Source: Myxococcales bacterium
Lineage (GTDB): Bacteria; Myxococcota_A; Polyangia; Polyangiales; Polyangiaceae
Direction of reading: 5' to 3'
DNA: 64,000 bases
Assembly: GCA_016703425.1 (NCBI GenBank)
Contig: JADJCA010000007.1
Span: 310,001 to 374,000, forward strand
The stretch's first letter is position 1; each line of letters begins with the position of its first letter. Positions 28,140 to 36,748 of this stretch are shown here, one piece after another. The notes under the pieces were generated by a model. It searched no databases, was not told the origin of the DNA, and saw only the letters and a list, made by a program, of their open reading frames with translations. The translations under genes and the position numbers were made by a program.

Positions 28140-29003
28140 ATGCTCCGAGCCGCTCTCGCTGGTGTCATTTCGGCAACGCTTTTCGCTTGCGCGTCCGCTC
28201 CAGAGGAAGCGGACGTGGAGGACGAGGGTGCCCTCAAGGCAAACGCTCCCGCGGCGTTCGATGCAACGCTCACACGCTTCTCGCCAGAGGAGGCTGTGGC
28301 CCTGACACGCTACCGCGCGGACGCCGCAACCCTCGCGGCGTTCAAGAGCGAGGTCGACCAGCGTGCCCGCGGCCGAGAGGGCGGCGACTACCGAGCGTTT
28401 CTGAACGCCGTGGCAGGGAAGATCAGCGGCGACACGAGTGACTTCGGCCCGTTGAGTCCCGACGACCCGCTGCGCAAGAACCTCGTCGACGAGGAGCGCG
28501 TCGCCATTTGGATCTACTCGACGGACAACATCTACGACGCCATGAACGGAGCGCTGCGGAAGTCGTCCACGCTGTGCCGTGAGGCGCACCCGCGGGCATG
28601 CCCCGCTGCGGCCTTCGAGGCCCTTCGGCCCTATGCGAACACCATCAAGGTCCTCTCCTCGGCGCTCAACAAGCTGCCACCGAGTCAGGAGGCTGTGGTC
28701 CACCGGGGAACCAAGGCCGAATACCTCTCTGCCTACCAAAAGAGCGCCACAGTGGTGGAGGCGCCCTTCTTGAGCACCAGCGCCAACGGCAGCGTCCCGG
28801 AAGACTTTCGCGGGACGGGCACCATGCAAATCACCCACAAGACCTGCCCCCTCATCGGAATGTTGTCCGAGAAGCCCTACGAGGGTGAGGTGCTTTGCCC
28901 GCCCGGCTCGAAGCTCCGAGTGGACCGTCGCGAGGAGCGGACCGAGAAGGTTGATGGCAAAGACGTGACGAGCGTCACGGTCGCCATGACCCGCGTCGAC
29001 TAG
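28140..29003 (+). CDS. Lipoprotein with predicted mono-ADP-ribosyltransferase domain
   Basis: The 287-residue product has a lipoprotein signal ending FAC (Cys17), an acidic spacer (EEADVEDEGAL) and a C-terminal domain with the R-S-E signature of arginine-specific ADP-ribosyltransferases. VHRGT carries Arg189, FLSTSANGS carries Ser212-Thr-Ser214, and YEGEVLCPPGSKL carries Glu248 and Glu250 as an ExE pair. Spacing and the hydrophobic beta-strand residues after each motif fit the ART fold (vertebrate ART/bacterial exotoxin clade). A helical region at about residues 75-180 would be the N-terminal subdomain. Known members transfer ADP-ribose from NAD to arginine. A lipid-anchored, cell-surface or periplasmic version is unusual; target unknown. 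Confidence 0.7.
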   Translation: MLRAALAGVISATLFACASAPEEADVEDEGALKANAPAAFDATLTRFSPEEAVALTRYRADAATLAAFKSEVDQRARGREGGDYRAFLNAVAGKISGDTSDFGPLSPDDPLRKNLVDEERVAIWIYSTDNIYDAMNGALRKSSTLCREAHPRACPAAAFEALRPYANTIKVLSSALNKLPPSQEAVVHRGTKAEYLSAYQKSATVVEAPFLSTSANGSVPEDFRGTGTMQITHKTCPLIGMLSEKPYEGEVLCPPGSKLRVDRREERTEKVDGKDVTSVTVAMTRVD

Positions 29004-29061
29004 CCAAGCGCGGCTCGTTCACCCGTCCTGGCCACGACGCATGGGGCACGCGCCGATGGGC

Positions 29062-29481
29062 TCACGGCGCGCAAGCGCCGGCCCCGCTTTGCTTGCAGCT
29101 GCAGGTGCCCGAAGGGCATTCGCTGATGCTGCAGCCGCCGGTACCGTTGCAGTTCAACGTGCAGCCGCCGCCGGCGCAGCTCAGGGCGGCGGAGCCACCC
29201 CCCGTCGCCGTGAGCGTGCACCCGCCTTGAGCGCACGTCAGCGAGCAGGAGCCGGTGCCGTCACAAGCGAGGGTGCAACCTTTGCCGGACCACGTCCTGT
29301 CGCATGAGCCGCTGCCGACGCAGCTCGAGCACGCCTGGCCTGCGGCACAAGTGCCGCTGCTGACGCCGCTGTTGGTGACGTCGCTGCCGGTGGTGGACGA
29401 TGAGCAGGCACTCACGAGGAAGCTAGCGACGAGAAGCGTGGTGGCGGCCGTGAGCTTCGAACGGGCGGGGATGACGCGCAT
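29062..29481 (-). CDS. Small Cys-rich lipoprotein
   Basis: The 139-residue protein starts at ATG 29481 (MRVIPARSKLTAATTLLVA) and has a lipobox LVSAC. The mature region holds about 20 Cys in short Gly/Ser/Thr-rich repeats (CTLACDGTGSCSLTCAQGGC; later CTLNCNGTGGC), giving a small disulphide-laced surface protein. The family is unknown to me but seems multi-copy: the end CPSGTCSCKQSGAGACAP recurs as a fragment at 37472. No operon partner is evident. Confidence 0.65.
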   Translation of the reverse strand: MRVIPARSKLTAATTLLVASFLVSACSSSTTGSDVTNSGVSSGTCAAGQACSSCVGSGSCDRTWSGKGCTLACDGTGSCSLTCAQGGCTLTATGGGSAALSCAGGGCTLNCNGTGGCSISECPSGTCSCKQSGAGACAP

Positions 29482-29575
29482 GCGAGCAGCGTAGACCGAG
29501 ACCGTCACGCGCGTCGAAGGAGACTGGCGGCGCCAGGACCAGGCTTGCGACTTGGCCGCAACGACCGAGGGGCGC

Positions 29576-30028
29576 TCACGGGCACGCGCCGGGATGCGCG
29601 GACTCGCGTGTGTCGCAGCCGATGACGTTCGTGAAGAATGTCACGCCATCGCAGCCACAGAAGGCGACCGGCTTGTGCACCCACGCGTTGGCGCACTCGA
29701 CGCAGGCCCAACGGCCACCACAGCCGCCAACGTTGACGCAAGTCTCCGCGATTCCCAAGCAACTGTCGCGGCGGCAATCGTCGCTCCGTGGCGGGAGCGA
29801 CGACGGTGCGATCGGCCGCGCGACCGCCGTGCCTTTGCCGCGCCCCGCTTCGGCAGCGCGACCATCGGCTGAGGGGTGCGCAGCACAAGAGACAAGGGTG
29901 AGCACGAGAAGGAGGAGCGCGAGGCGTGGTGTGCGCCTACAAAACGCGGGCAACGAGAGTGTACGGGCCAAGGGGGATAGGTTGCCACGAACGGAGTCCG
30001 CGCGCGAAGGCCCCCGGTCGCACGCCAA
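29576..30028 (-). CDS. Kazal-like Cys-rich exported protein
   Basis: The frame gives 150 residues from TTG 30028; TTG 29971 is an equally likely start, closer to the hydrophobic signal (RLALLLLVLTLVSC, lipobox-like). The mature region has many Cys, ending CGCDGVTFFTNVIGCD and HPGAC, which follows the CGxDGxTYxNxC pattern of Kazal-type inhibitor domains. Such domains inhibit serine proteases in eukaryotes; bacterial copies are mostly uncharacterised. It may be a surface lipoprotein. Confidence 0.6.
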   Translation of the reverse strand: MACDRGPSRADSVRGNLSPLARTLSLPAFCRRTPRLALLLLVLTLVSCAAHPSADGRAAEAGRGKGTAVARPIAPSSLPPRSDDCRRDSCLGIAETCVNVGGCGGRWACVECANAWVHKPVAFCGCDGVTFFTNVIGCDTRESAHPGACP

Positions 30029-30079
30029 TCTGTGCAGCGCCTCCGCGAGGCGGCGCGGTCGTGCGGCGAAGCCGGCCGC

Positions 30080-31105
30080 TCACCGCCCGCCGCTGAGCAC
30101 CGCGAGCTTCGTGACGTATTTCTCGATGCCGTGATCGCTCACGCGACTCGAGCGGTTCTCGTTGAAGCGGCCCGACACGAGACGACCGCCGCCGTCGAGG
30201 TAGCGAAGAAACGCGTCCTCGTCGTTCCGCAGCGCCACATGACGGTAGTCGATCACCGGGACCTGCGGCACCACGTCGGACTCGTTGACGAAGCGGTGCG
30301 CGGAGACGCCTCGCTCGCTCAGCTCCGCTCCGAGCCAGGCGGCGAGCGTCGGGTCGCCGACACGGGGCGCGCCAAACGTCATCAGCGAGGTGACCACAAT
30401 GCGGCGATCCTTGCAGCCGAGGCTACGCGGCAAGGTCGCCCTCTGATCCTCGAGGCACCCATCGATGAGCGAGCGCATCGTTGCCAGCGTGGCCAGGGCG
30501 CCGCCCAGGCTATGCCCCGTGACGAACAACGGAAGTCGGCTCGGCCTCGGGCCATCGACTTTCCGATCGTAGCCGTGTCGACTTCGAAGAAAGTCGCCCA
30601 GGCCGCCATCGTGCCACAACGCTTCGGTGCCTTCCTCGAAGCCGCGATGCACTCGCCCGACCCATGCCTGGACACGATTGAGCGCGGCTGCGTCGGTCCA
30701 CAAGTCGCGGAGGCTCCCGCCTTCGGTTCCCCGAAACGCGAGGATCGCGGCATGGTCGGTAGCGACGTAAAACGCCTGCATGCCCGCCTGATCGAAGAAG
30801 CGGTAGTGCGCGTCGTCGATGGGCGCGCCGAGGGCCGTGAGCGCGGTCCGCTGCGCGTGCTCGCTTTGATAGGCAAGAGCCGAGAGCCGCGCCATCCAGT
30901 AGGCGTTCGCGACGTTGACCGACCCTTGCGTCTCCGCGCGGAGCCGAAGCGTCGTCGTGTCTTGGGCATCCTCGAGCGCGCTCTCCTGCGACGTTTCGCC
31001 CTCCGCGAACGCCGGGCTGCAAGCCGCCGTCCACAACACGAGCGCGGCTGACATCGCCCCAACGCCCCAATCACGCAAGCTCACCTTCTTCGCGTCGCAG
31101 TTCAT
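30080..31105 (-). CDS. Class 3 lipase, exported lipoprotein
   Basis: The 341-residue protein from ATG 31105 has a long N-terminal signal ending WTAAC. The lipase core shows AILAFRGTEGGSLRDLWTD (oxyanion region), the nucleophile elbow VTGHSLGGALA with the catalytic Ser, TFGAPRVGDPTLAAWL, RFVNESDVVPQVP with the likely catalytic Asp, and a late His. These are the features of fungal-type class 3 lipases. It probably hydrolyses acylglycerols or phospholipids outside the cell, in keeping with a predatory or saprophytic lifestyle (inference). Confidence 0.85.
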   Translation of the reverse strand: MNCDAKKVSLRDWGVGAMSAALVLWTAACSPAFAEGETSQESALEDAQDTTTLRLRAETQGSVNVANAYWMARLSALAYQSEHAQRTALTALGAPIDDAHYRFFDQAGMQAFYVATDHAAILAFRGTEGGSLRDLWTDAAALNRVQAWVGRVHRGFEEGTEALWHDGGLGDFLRSRHGYDRKVDGPRPSRLPLFVTGHSLGGALATLATMRSLIDGCLEDQRATLPRSLGCKDRRIVVTSLMTFGAPRVGDPTLAAWLGAELSERGVSAHRFVNESDVVPQVPVIDYRHVALRNDEDAFLRYLDGGGRLVSGRFNENRSSRVSDHGIEKYVTKLAVLSGGR

Positions 31106-31278
31106 GGTGACCACGGAGAGCAACGGTCGGGCCACCCCGCGAAGTTGGTGGCGGTTGCCAATTCGTCGCAGAAGACCGCGCGGAGGCGGGGTGCGGTGCC
31201 AGCGCAGCGGGGCCTCGGGTGAGAGCCAACGTCGACCGCCGCGGCCAGGTGGGCGGCGCGCGGTCGTGCCGCCCGGCG

Positions 31279-32382
31279 CTAGTCGCAGGAGAGCGGCACC
31301 GCGGCATCACAAAGCGACGTCGTGGGGTTGGGACGAGTCCCACTCGCGACGAACGGCACGGCGGTGAACGTGAAGACTCCAGAAACGGCGTCGCACGGTT
31401 GCCCCTTCGGTCCTGCAAGAAGGCGGACATCGCGACCAGCACACAGCTGGTTTCTTACGGCGGGGAGCGCCCCGGGCGTCTCGCACAACGTGGTGTTGCC
31501 GGCCAACTCGGCGCGAGCGACGGCCTGCAGCAGGTCGCCGGGCGCGAGAGCCCCCGCGAGAAGACCGCCTTCGAGGCGAAAGCCGCCGCCTGCGAGACGC
31601 ACCAGCCGCGCCGTAAGCGAACCGCGTACGCGGACGCCGAAGCCCTGCACCAACGCCAGTTCGATCAGAACGTTCGGTACCGCGAGCACATGACTCGCCA
31701 CGTAGCCGCGGAGCGGCTGTCCCGCAGGCGTGACGCCACCGTCGCCGCAAAGGACCACGTCCTCTGCGGTGCAGAGGAACGGATCGGTCCCGTCGAAGGC
31801 GGGGCGCGCGCTGCCGCCATCGGCGAGGTCGGGCATTCCGCGCGACCGGATGGCGTAGACATCCACACTCGGATCATCAGCCTCGCCGTTGTAGCTCTCG
31901 AGCTGGATGAGCAAGTTGTCGCGCCCCTCCGCGAGGCGTCGCGTCAGACTTGTGGGGCTGAGGAGGACCTCGGCCGCTTTGATGCTCGAGTAGATTCGGT
32001 CGAGGCCGTTGTCGACGCCGCCGGGATCATCGCAGAGTGGGCCCGCGCCCGCGGGAGGCGTGCAACTCGGTTCGTCGGGGCAGGTGCAGCTCTCGTCGAG
32101 ATCGAAGCCAACGCCGGCGTCGGCGCGGGCGAGCGCGAGATCGGAGACGACGAAGCTCAACGAGAGTCCTCCCGGGTTCTCGTTGCCGGCAGGCCTAGGC
32201 GGAGGGCGCGCCGCGGTGCAGGTGCGTGGCAGGGCCGCGCCATCCTCCACGCTGCCCGCGTCAACGCGCCCGAAGTCTCGGTCGAGTCGGTCCGGATCGG
32301 GCGCAAGCCACGTGCATGCCGCGATGACGGAAACCGCTCCCGCGACCAAACAAGCGGAGACTCGCGACGACCACCGCGTCAC
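31279..32382 (-). CDS. Hypothetical lipoprotein coupled to FHA regulator gene
   Basis: The 367-residue product starts at GTG 32382 and has a lipobox (VIAAC) with a long acidic and Pro-rich start. The mature part contains eight or more Cys (CTCPDEPSC, LCTAEDVVLCGDGG) and beta-strand-like stretches (LTARLVRLAGGGFRLEGGLL). I do not recognise a domain. The start overlaps the stop of the upstream FHA-AAA+ gene by GTGA (32379-32382), so the regulator and lipoprotein are translated together. Confidence 0.65.
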   Translation of the reverse strand: MTRWSSRVSACLVAGAVSVIAACTWLAPDPDRLDRDFGRVDAGSVEDGAALPRTCTAARPPPRPAGNENPGGLSLSFVVSDLALARADAGVGFDLDESCTCPDEPSCTPPAGAGPLCDDPGGVDNGLDRIYSSIKAAEVLLSPTSLTRRLAEGRDNLLIQLESYNGEADDPSVDVYAIRSRGMPDLADGGSARPAFDGTDPFLCTAEDVVLCGDGGVTPAGQPLRGYVASHVLAVPNVLIELALVQGFGVRVRGSLTARLVRLAGGGFRLEGGLLAGALAPGDLLQAVARAELAGNTTLCETPGALPAVRNQLCAGRDVRLLAGPKGQPCDAVSGVFTFTAVPFVASGTRPNPTTSLCDAAVPLSCD

Positions 32383-33683
32383 TTGGCGCCGTATCCGTAC
32401 TTCGCCTTCAACGTTCGAAAATATCGGAGCGCGAGCCCCGACGCCGCTGCGGCCGCTCGAACGTTTCCGTAGCGCTTGAGCACTCGGTCCACGTAGCGAC
32501 GCTCAAACAAGAGAACCAGCTCCTCTCGCGCTTGTGCGATGGGCAGGTCGCGTTCGAGCAGCTGATCGATGAGGGCCATGCCCGACGCCTCGCTCGGCAC
32601 GACCGGTGCCTCGTCGATCAGGCCAACGGCGGCATGTTTGGCGACCGTGCTCTCGAGCTCTCGGACGTTGCCGGGCCACGAGTATCCGGCGTAGCGCTCG
32701 AGGAGCGCCTGGGGAATCTCGCCCGCGCCCCCGCTCTTCGTCCAGAAGAGCCGAGCCATGACGTCGGTGTCGTACGCGCGCTGCGAGAGCGGGGGCAAGG
32801 CGACACGGGAAACCACCAGCTTTTGGAACAGGTCCTCGCGGACGCGACCGTCTTCGACGGCCGCATCCACGTCGGGCCGGGAGGAGAACATCAGGCGCAC
32901 GTTCGCGGCCCTGAAGCCGTCGTGCATCATGACCTCGCCGCGTTCGATGAGGTGAAGGAGGCGGCGCTGAACGTCGGTAGGGATCGTGGTCAGCTCCTGG
33001 ATGAGGAGCGTGCCTCCTTCTGCCTCACGGAGAAGCCCAACACCTCTCGTGTCCCCGAAAATCATCGGCGCCACGCGGTTCGACGGAACAGCCGACGCGT
33101 CGAAGACCAAGAACGGCTGGTCCGCTCGCGGCCCCGCCTCGTGGAGCGACTCGCAAAACAGCGTCTTTCCCGTCCCTGTCTCGCCCTCCACGAGGACCGG
33201 CGCGTTCGTTGCCGCGAGTCGCTCCCCGATGGCAAAGAGCCGTCGCATGGCGCGGCTCGCACCGACCATGCGCCCGAACGCGTCGGCCTCAGGCAGAGCC
33301 GCAACGGCCTCCGTCGCCGCTTCGACGCGGAGCGTCGTCTCACCGATGACGACGCGCGCCCCCATATCGACGATGGCTTCGCGAATCCGAACCCCGTGGA
33401 TCGTCGTGCCGTTGGTCGACCCGACGTCGCGCAGCAGCAGACCGTCGCTCGAAGGCTCGAGCAGCAGGTGGCGCCGCGACACGTGAGGGTCGTGCAGTCG
33501 GAGCGCGCAGGAAGGGCTCGTTCCAATGAGCGGACGCTCGCCGCTCGCCACGTCGAGAAGGAGTGATTGGCCCGCGTCGCGGCCCGCTTCAACAACAAGA
33601 CGGACGACCACAGAAGGGCCATGCCTGCGCTCCAGCTTGGCGGTGCGAGCGGGTTCGGACATGGGCGAAGAATACGCGCTCAT
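32379..33683 (-). CDS. FHA-AAA+ transcriptional regulator lacking the GAFTGA loop
   Basis: The product has 434 residues from ATG 33683 (ATG 33662 also possible). An FHA domain (LIGTSPSC, DPHVSRRHLLLEP, RDVGSTNGTTIHG; about residues 40-125) is followed by an AAA+ domain with Walker A GETGTGKTLF, a Walker B strand AEGGTLLIQELTTIP and the arginine-finger region PGNVRELE. A C-terminal Fis-type helix-turn-helix (VRAAAAASGLALRYFRTLKA) ends it. The sigma-54 contact loop is absent (FGDTRGVGLLREAEGG), so activation of sigma-54 promoters is unlikely. It is divergent from a Ser/Thr kinase gene, a probable upstream signal source for the FHA domain. Confidence 0.85.
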   Translation of the reverse strand: MSAYSSPMSEPARTAKLERRHGPSVVVRLVVEAGRDAGQSLLLDVASGERPLIGTSPSCALRLHDPHVSRRHLLLEPSSDGLLLRDVGSTNGTTIHGVRIREAIVDMGARVVIGETTLRVEAATEAVAALPEADAFGRMVGASRAMRRLFAIGERLAATNAPVLVEGETGTGKTLFCESLHEAGPRADQPFLVFDASAVPSNRVAPMIFGDTRGVGLLREAEGGTLLIQELTTIPTDVQRRLLHLIERGEVMMHDGFRAANVRLMFSSRPDVDAAVEDGRVREDLFQKLVVSRVALPPLSQRAYDTDVMARLFWTKSGGAGEIPQALLERYAGYSWPGNVRELESTVAKHAAVGLIDEAPVVPSEASGMALIDQLLERDLPIAQAREELVLLFERRYVDRVLKRYGNVRAAAAASGLALRYFRTLKAKYGYGAK

Positions 33684-33725
33684 CGTCGCGCGTCGACGCG
33701 TGTTGTGGTGCGCTAGGCTTGCGAA

Positions 33726-35168
33726 ATCGATCCGGACCAGAATCTTCGTTTCGGCCGCTATGAGACCGTCGGCAGGCTGGCCTCCGGCGGCATGGCGGCG
33801 GTGTACCTCGGCCGCGCCGATTCGGGCCTGGGTCTTGGGCAGCCGGTGGCCATCAAGGTGATGCACCCGTATGTCGCCGACGGCCCGGACAACGTGCGGC
33901 GCTTCGTCGACGAGGCGCGAATCGCCTCGCGCATTCACCACCCGAACGTCGTGAGCCTCTTGGAGGCCGTCGAGGCCGATGGGCGGGTGTTCCTCGTCAT
34001 GGAGTACATCCACGGAGCATCCCTGGGGGAGCTGATGACGTTGCTGCGCGAACGCGGCGAAACGACCCCGGTGCCCATCGCCGCGAGCCTCGTCCACCAG
34101 GCGCTCTTGGGCCTTCATGCGGCGCACGAGGCCACCGGCGAGGATGGCGCGACGCTCGAGCTAATCCACCGTGACATCTCGCCGCAGAACGTGCTGGTGA
34201 GCGTCAGCGGGACGGCGCACTTGACGGACTTCGGGGTCGCCCGAGCGAAGGACCGCGTCCACGCGACCAAAACTGGCAGTGTCGTGGGCAAGGCCACCTA
34301 CATGGCGCCGGAGCAGCTAAGCGGTGAGCCCTTGTCGCGGCGCACGGACCTCTACGCGATGGGCGTGGTGCTCTGGGAGCTCGTGGCCGGCAAACCGCTC
34401 TTCGAGACGGAGGCGCGTCGCCTCGGGGCGCTGGCGCCCGGCTGGACGCCGCCCCTTTCGAGCGCGACGAACCCAGAAGTCCCGAAGGGCGTCGATCTCG
34501 TCGTCGCGCGGCTGCTTCAGCGCGACGCAGCACGCCGTTACGCGACGGCGGAGGCGGCCGCGGCGGCCCTCGAAGCGGCGATACGACCGGCGTCACCCGC
34601 CCGCGTGGCTGAGTGGTTCGCCGACGTCGCCGGCGCGCGGCTCCAACAACGCAGCACGCTCCTCGCAGCCGCACAGAGGCCAGCGAAGAGCGCCGCTCTC
34701 GTCGTGCAAGCGGAGAGTCCCACGGTGTCGGGCGGCGGCGATGGTCCACGAGGCGCACCACCGGCGGAGAGCGCGGGCGCCGGGGGCAAGACCCCGCGTC
34801 TCTTGGTGACGGCCGCTGTCCTCTCCTCGCTGTTGATCGCCGGCGTCGCGATCAGCGTGCGGCTGCGAGAGCCGACGCCAGCGCCGAGCCGCGAAGAAGG
34901 CCCGCGCACCGGCGGCGGAGGTCCCCCCGATCTCGCCAGCGCACGTCCGGATTCCGCGGCCCCCACCCCGTCCACGAGCGGCGTCGGTGCTTCCGAAGGC
35001 GGAGACCCAGCGCCTGCGCCCAGCGACGCTGCCCCAACACGCGAGCGCGGTCGCGTCCACGGGAGCGCGGCCCAAAGGCGGGATGCGGCGGCGACGAACT
35101 GCGATCCCCCCCACTATTTCGACACAGAAGGGATCAAGCGCTTTCGTCCCGAGTGCCTCACTCGCTGA
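33726..35168 (+). CDS. Ser/Thr protein kinase with transmembrane anchor; start codon unclear
   Basis: The Hanks-type kinase has a glycine-rich loop FGRYETVGRLASGGMAAVYLG, VAIK lysine, HRDISPQN catalytic loop, DFG and MAPEQ. After about residue 290 a Gly/Pro linker leads to one membrane helix (LLVTAAVLSSLLIAGVAI) and a Pro/Ala-rich exterior tail. The first ordinary start codon, ATG 33792, lies inside the glycine-rich loop and would cut it off. The frame is open back to a TAG at 33714, but only ATC 33726 (followed by GAT CCG GAC) sits where ATG is expected. Either a non-AUG start is used, or ATG has mutated to ATC, or the sequence is wrong. It is divergent from an FHA regulator. Confidence 0.82.
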   Translation: MDPDQNLRFGRYETVGRLASGGMAAVYLGRADSGLGLGQPVAIKVMHPYVADGPDNVRRFVDEARIASRIHHPNVVSLLEAVEADGRVFLVMEYIHGASLGELMTLLRERGETTPVPIAASLVHQALLGLHAAHEATGEDGATLELIHRDISPQNVLVSVSGTAHLTDFGVARAKDRVHATKTGSVVGKATYMAPEQLSGEPLSRRTDLYAMGVVLWELVAGKPLFETEARRLGALAPGWTPPLSSATNPEVPKGVDLVVARLLQRDAARRYATAEAAAAALEAAIRPASPARVAEWFADVAGARLQQRSTLLAAAQRPAKSAALVVQAESPTVSGGGDGPRGAPPAESAGAGGKTPRLLVTAAVLSSLLIAGVAISVRLREPTPAPSREEGPRTGGGGPPDLASARPDSAAPTPSTSGVGASEGGDPAPAPSDAAPTRERGRVHGSAAQRRDAAATNCDPPHYFDTEGIKRFRPECLTR

Positions 35169-35208
35169 TCAACGACCGCATGGGGTGTTCGGCTATGCTC
35201 GAACGTCG

Positions 35209-36003
35209 ATGCGCCGCCGTTGCTCCGCCATCGCGCTCGTGCTGGGCCTCGCCTCGGCCGAAGCCCGCGCCGACGAACGAACCGCGTGCCTCGACGCCCA
35301 CGTGGATGGGCAACGCGCCGAACAAGCGGGCGAGCTCCAACGAGCGACCGCCCTCTACGCTCAATGCACTCTACCGGCATGCCCAGCGGTGATCCGGAAA
35401 GACTGCTCCCTTTGGCGCGAGCGCTCCGATCGCGCGACGCCCACGGTCATCCTTCGCGTGCGCGACGCGCGGGGACACGATGTCGCAGGCGCGGTGCACG
35501 TCGACGGTCAGCTCATCGCGGAGGGCGCTCGTGGACGCCCGTTGCCGCTCAATCCGGGAGTGCACCGCGTTCACGTGACGGGCCGCGACGGGCGCGACGC
35601 GAGCATGACCGTCATGGCGGTGTCAGGTGAGAAAGATCGACTCGTCGACGTCGTCTTGGACGCACCGACACGGACGGAAGCGCCGGCCCGTCCGCCACGC
35701 GAGCCCATCCTTCACTGGGCACCGTTGACGCTCGCCACGTTGGGCGTCGGAGGCATCGCGACCTTCGCCGCCGTCGGTCTCGGCGCACGCGCGACCGACC
35801 ACGACCTCGAAACGACGTGCGCGCCGCGATGCGACCCCAGTCGCGTCGACGACCTCCGCGCGCGCTACCTGGTCGCCGACGTTTCGTTGGCCGTCGGGGC
35901 CGTGGCGCTCGTCGCCGCGGGCGTCTGGCTCACGCTTCGAGCCACAAGCTCGTCGGCCACGTCGAGTCCGAGCGCAGAGGGCTTCACGAGACTCCGCTTC
36001 TAG
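35209..36003 (+). CDS. Exported protein with PEGA-like region and two membrane helices
   Basis: The 264-residue product starts at ATG 35209. A signal peptide (MRRRCSAIALVLGLASAEARA) is followed by a short helical TPR-like unit with two Cys pairs (QCTLPACPAVIRKDCSLW), a beta-rich domain (VDGQLIAEGARGRPLPLNPG, like PEGA domains) and two hydrophobic helices (LATLGVGGIATFAAVGLGA; VSLAVGAVALVAAGVWLTL). This design often accompanies Ser/Thr kinases in myxobacteria. It lies 40 nt downstream of the kinase and is probably in the same operon. Confidence 0.72.
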   Translation: MRRRCSAIALVLGLASAEARADERTACLDAHVDGQRAEQAGELQRATALYAQCTLPACPAVIRKDCSLWRERSDRATPTVILRVRDARGHDVAGAVHVDGQLIAEGARGRPLPLNPGVHRVHVTGRDGRDASMTVMAVSGEKDRLVDVVLDAPTRTEAPARPPREPILHWAPLTLATLGVGGIATFAAVGLGARATDHDLETTCAPRCDPSRVDDLRARYLVADVSLAVGAVALVAAGVWLTLRATSSSATSSPSAEGFTRLRF

Positions 36004-36145
36004 AGACCATCGCGGCCGGGGTGCGTTGGGAGCGCCGCTGGATCCGGCCGCCGTCGACTCGGCCACGAGCCGCCGCGCGGCGTGCAGCGCAAGCAGCCAT
36101 TTTTCCAGGAGAACGGGCTGGCACGGCGCCTGCTGAAGCCTGGGC

Positions 36146-36742
36146 ATGAACCGCATCGCCGCCATCATCCTGGGAATGTTGTCGCTCACCGCCTGCGCGT
36201 CGTCGGACGCATCCGACGTCGAGGTCGACGAAGGAGCCCTCACCAAAGGGAAGGCATCCGAGAAGCCGCCGATTGACGAATACGAGTTGGTGGAGGCCGC
36301 CATCGACTCGAGCGCCCTGCCGGCTCGGGCGCGCACCATCGCGGACCAGATGGCTGCCGGGCGCAAGCCCGGCTTCGTCGGCACACGCTTCAAGGACCAA
36401 GACTTCGGCGTCCTCTGTGAAGAGCCGGAGTCACGACTGTGCAAGCTCGTGGCCGTGGTGAAAGCGCCAGCGCTCAACAGGAGTGCCGGCAAGACCACGA
36501 CGACGATCACGGGCCCGCTCGCGGAGACGCTCGCCGACGTGTTTGCGCCGACCTCCGCCAGCGCGAAGGCGCGCACCGCGGGAGCCATCGACTGCCGCCG
36601 GGCCGTGGGGCGGAAGGAAGACGTGGCCTGCGAGATCAACCTCGAGAGGCACATGACCCGCTCCACGATGCTCGTGAACCTGGTCGCGGACGGCGCGCTC
36701 TCGATGGGGGACGCGGAAGCGATCCTGAAGAAGTTCCAGTAA
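36146..36742 (+). CDS. Hypothetical lipoprotein
   Basis: The 198-residue product has a signal peptide and lipobox (LSLTAC) followed by acidic DVEVDEGALTKG, similar to the start of the ADP-ribosyltransferase lipoprotein at 28140 and of the lipoprotein at 42834. The mature domain contains two possible Cys pairs (VLCEEPESRLCK; DCRR...ACEI) and a helical C-terminus. The family is not recognised and no operon partner is seen. It converges with the C-type-lectin-like gene, 6 nt between stops. Confidence 0.6.
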   Translation: MNRIAAIILGMLSLTACASSDASDVEVDEGALTKGKASEKPPIDEYELVEAAIDSSALPARARTIADQMAAGRKPGFVGTRFKDQDFGVLCEEPESRLCKLVAVVKAPALNRSAGKTTTTITGPLAETLADVFAPTSASAKARTAGAIDCRRAVGRKEDVACEINLERHMTRSTMLVNLVADGALSMGDAEAILKKFQ

Positions 36743-36748
36743 GCGGCG

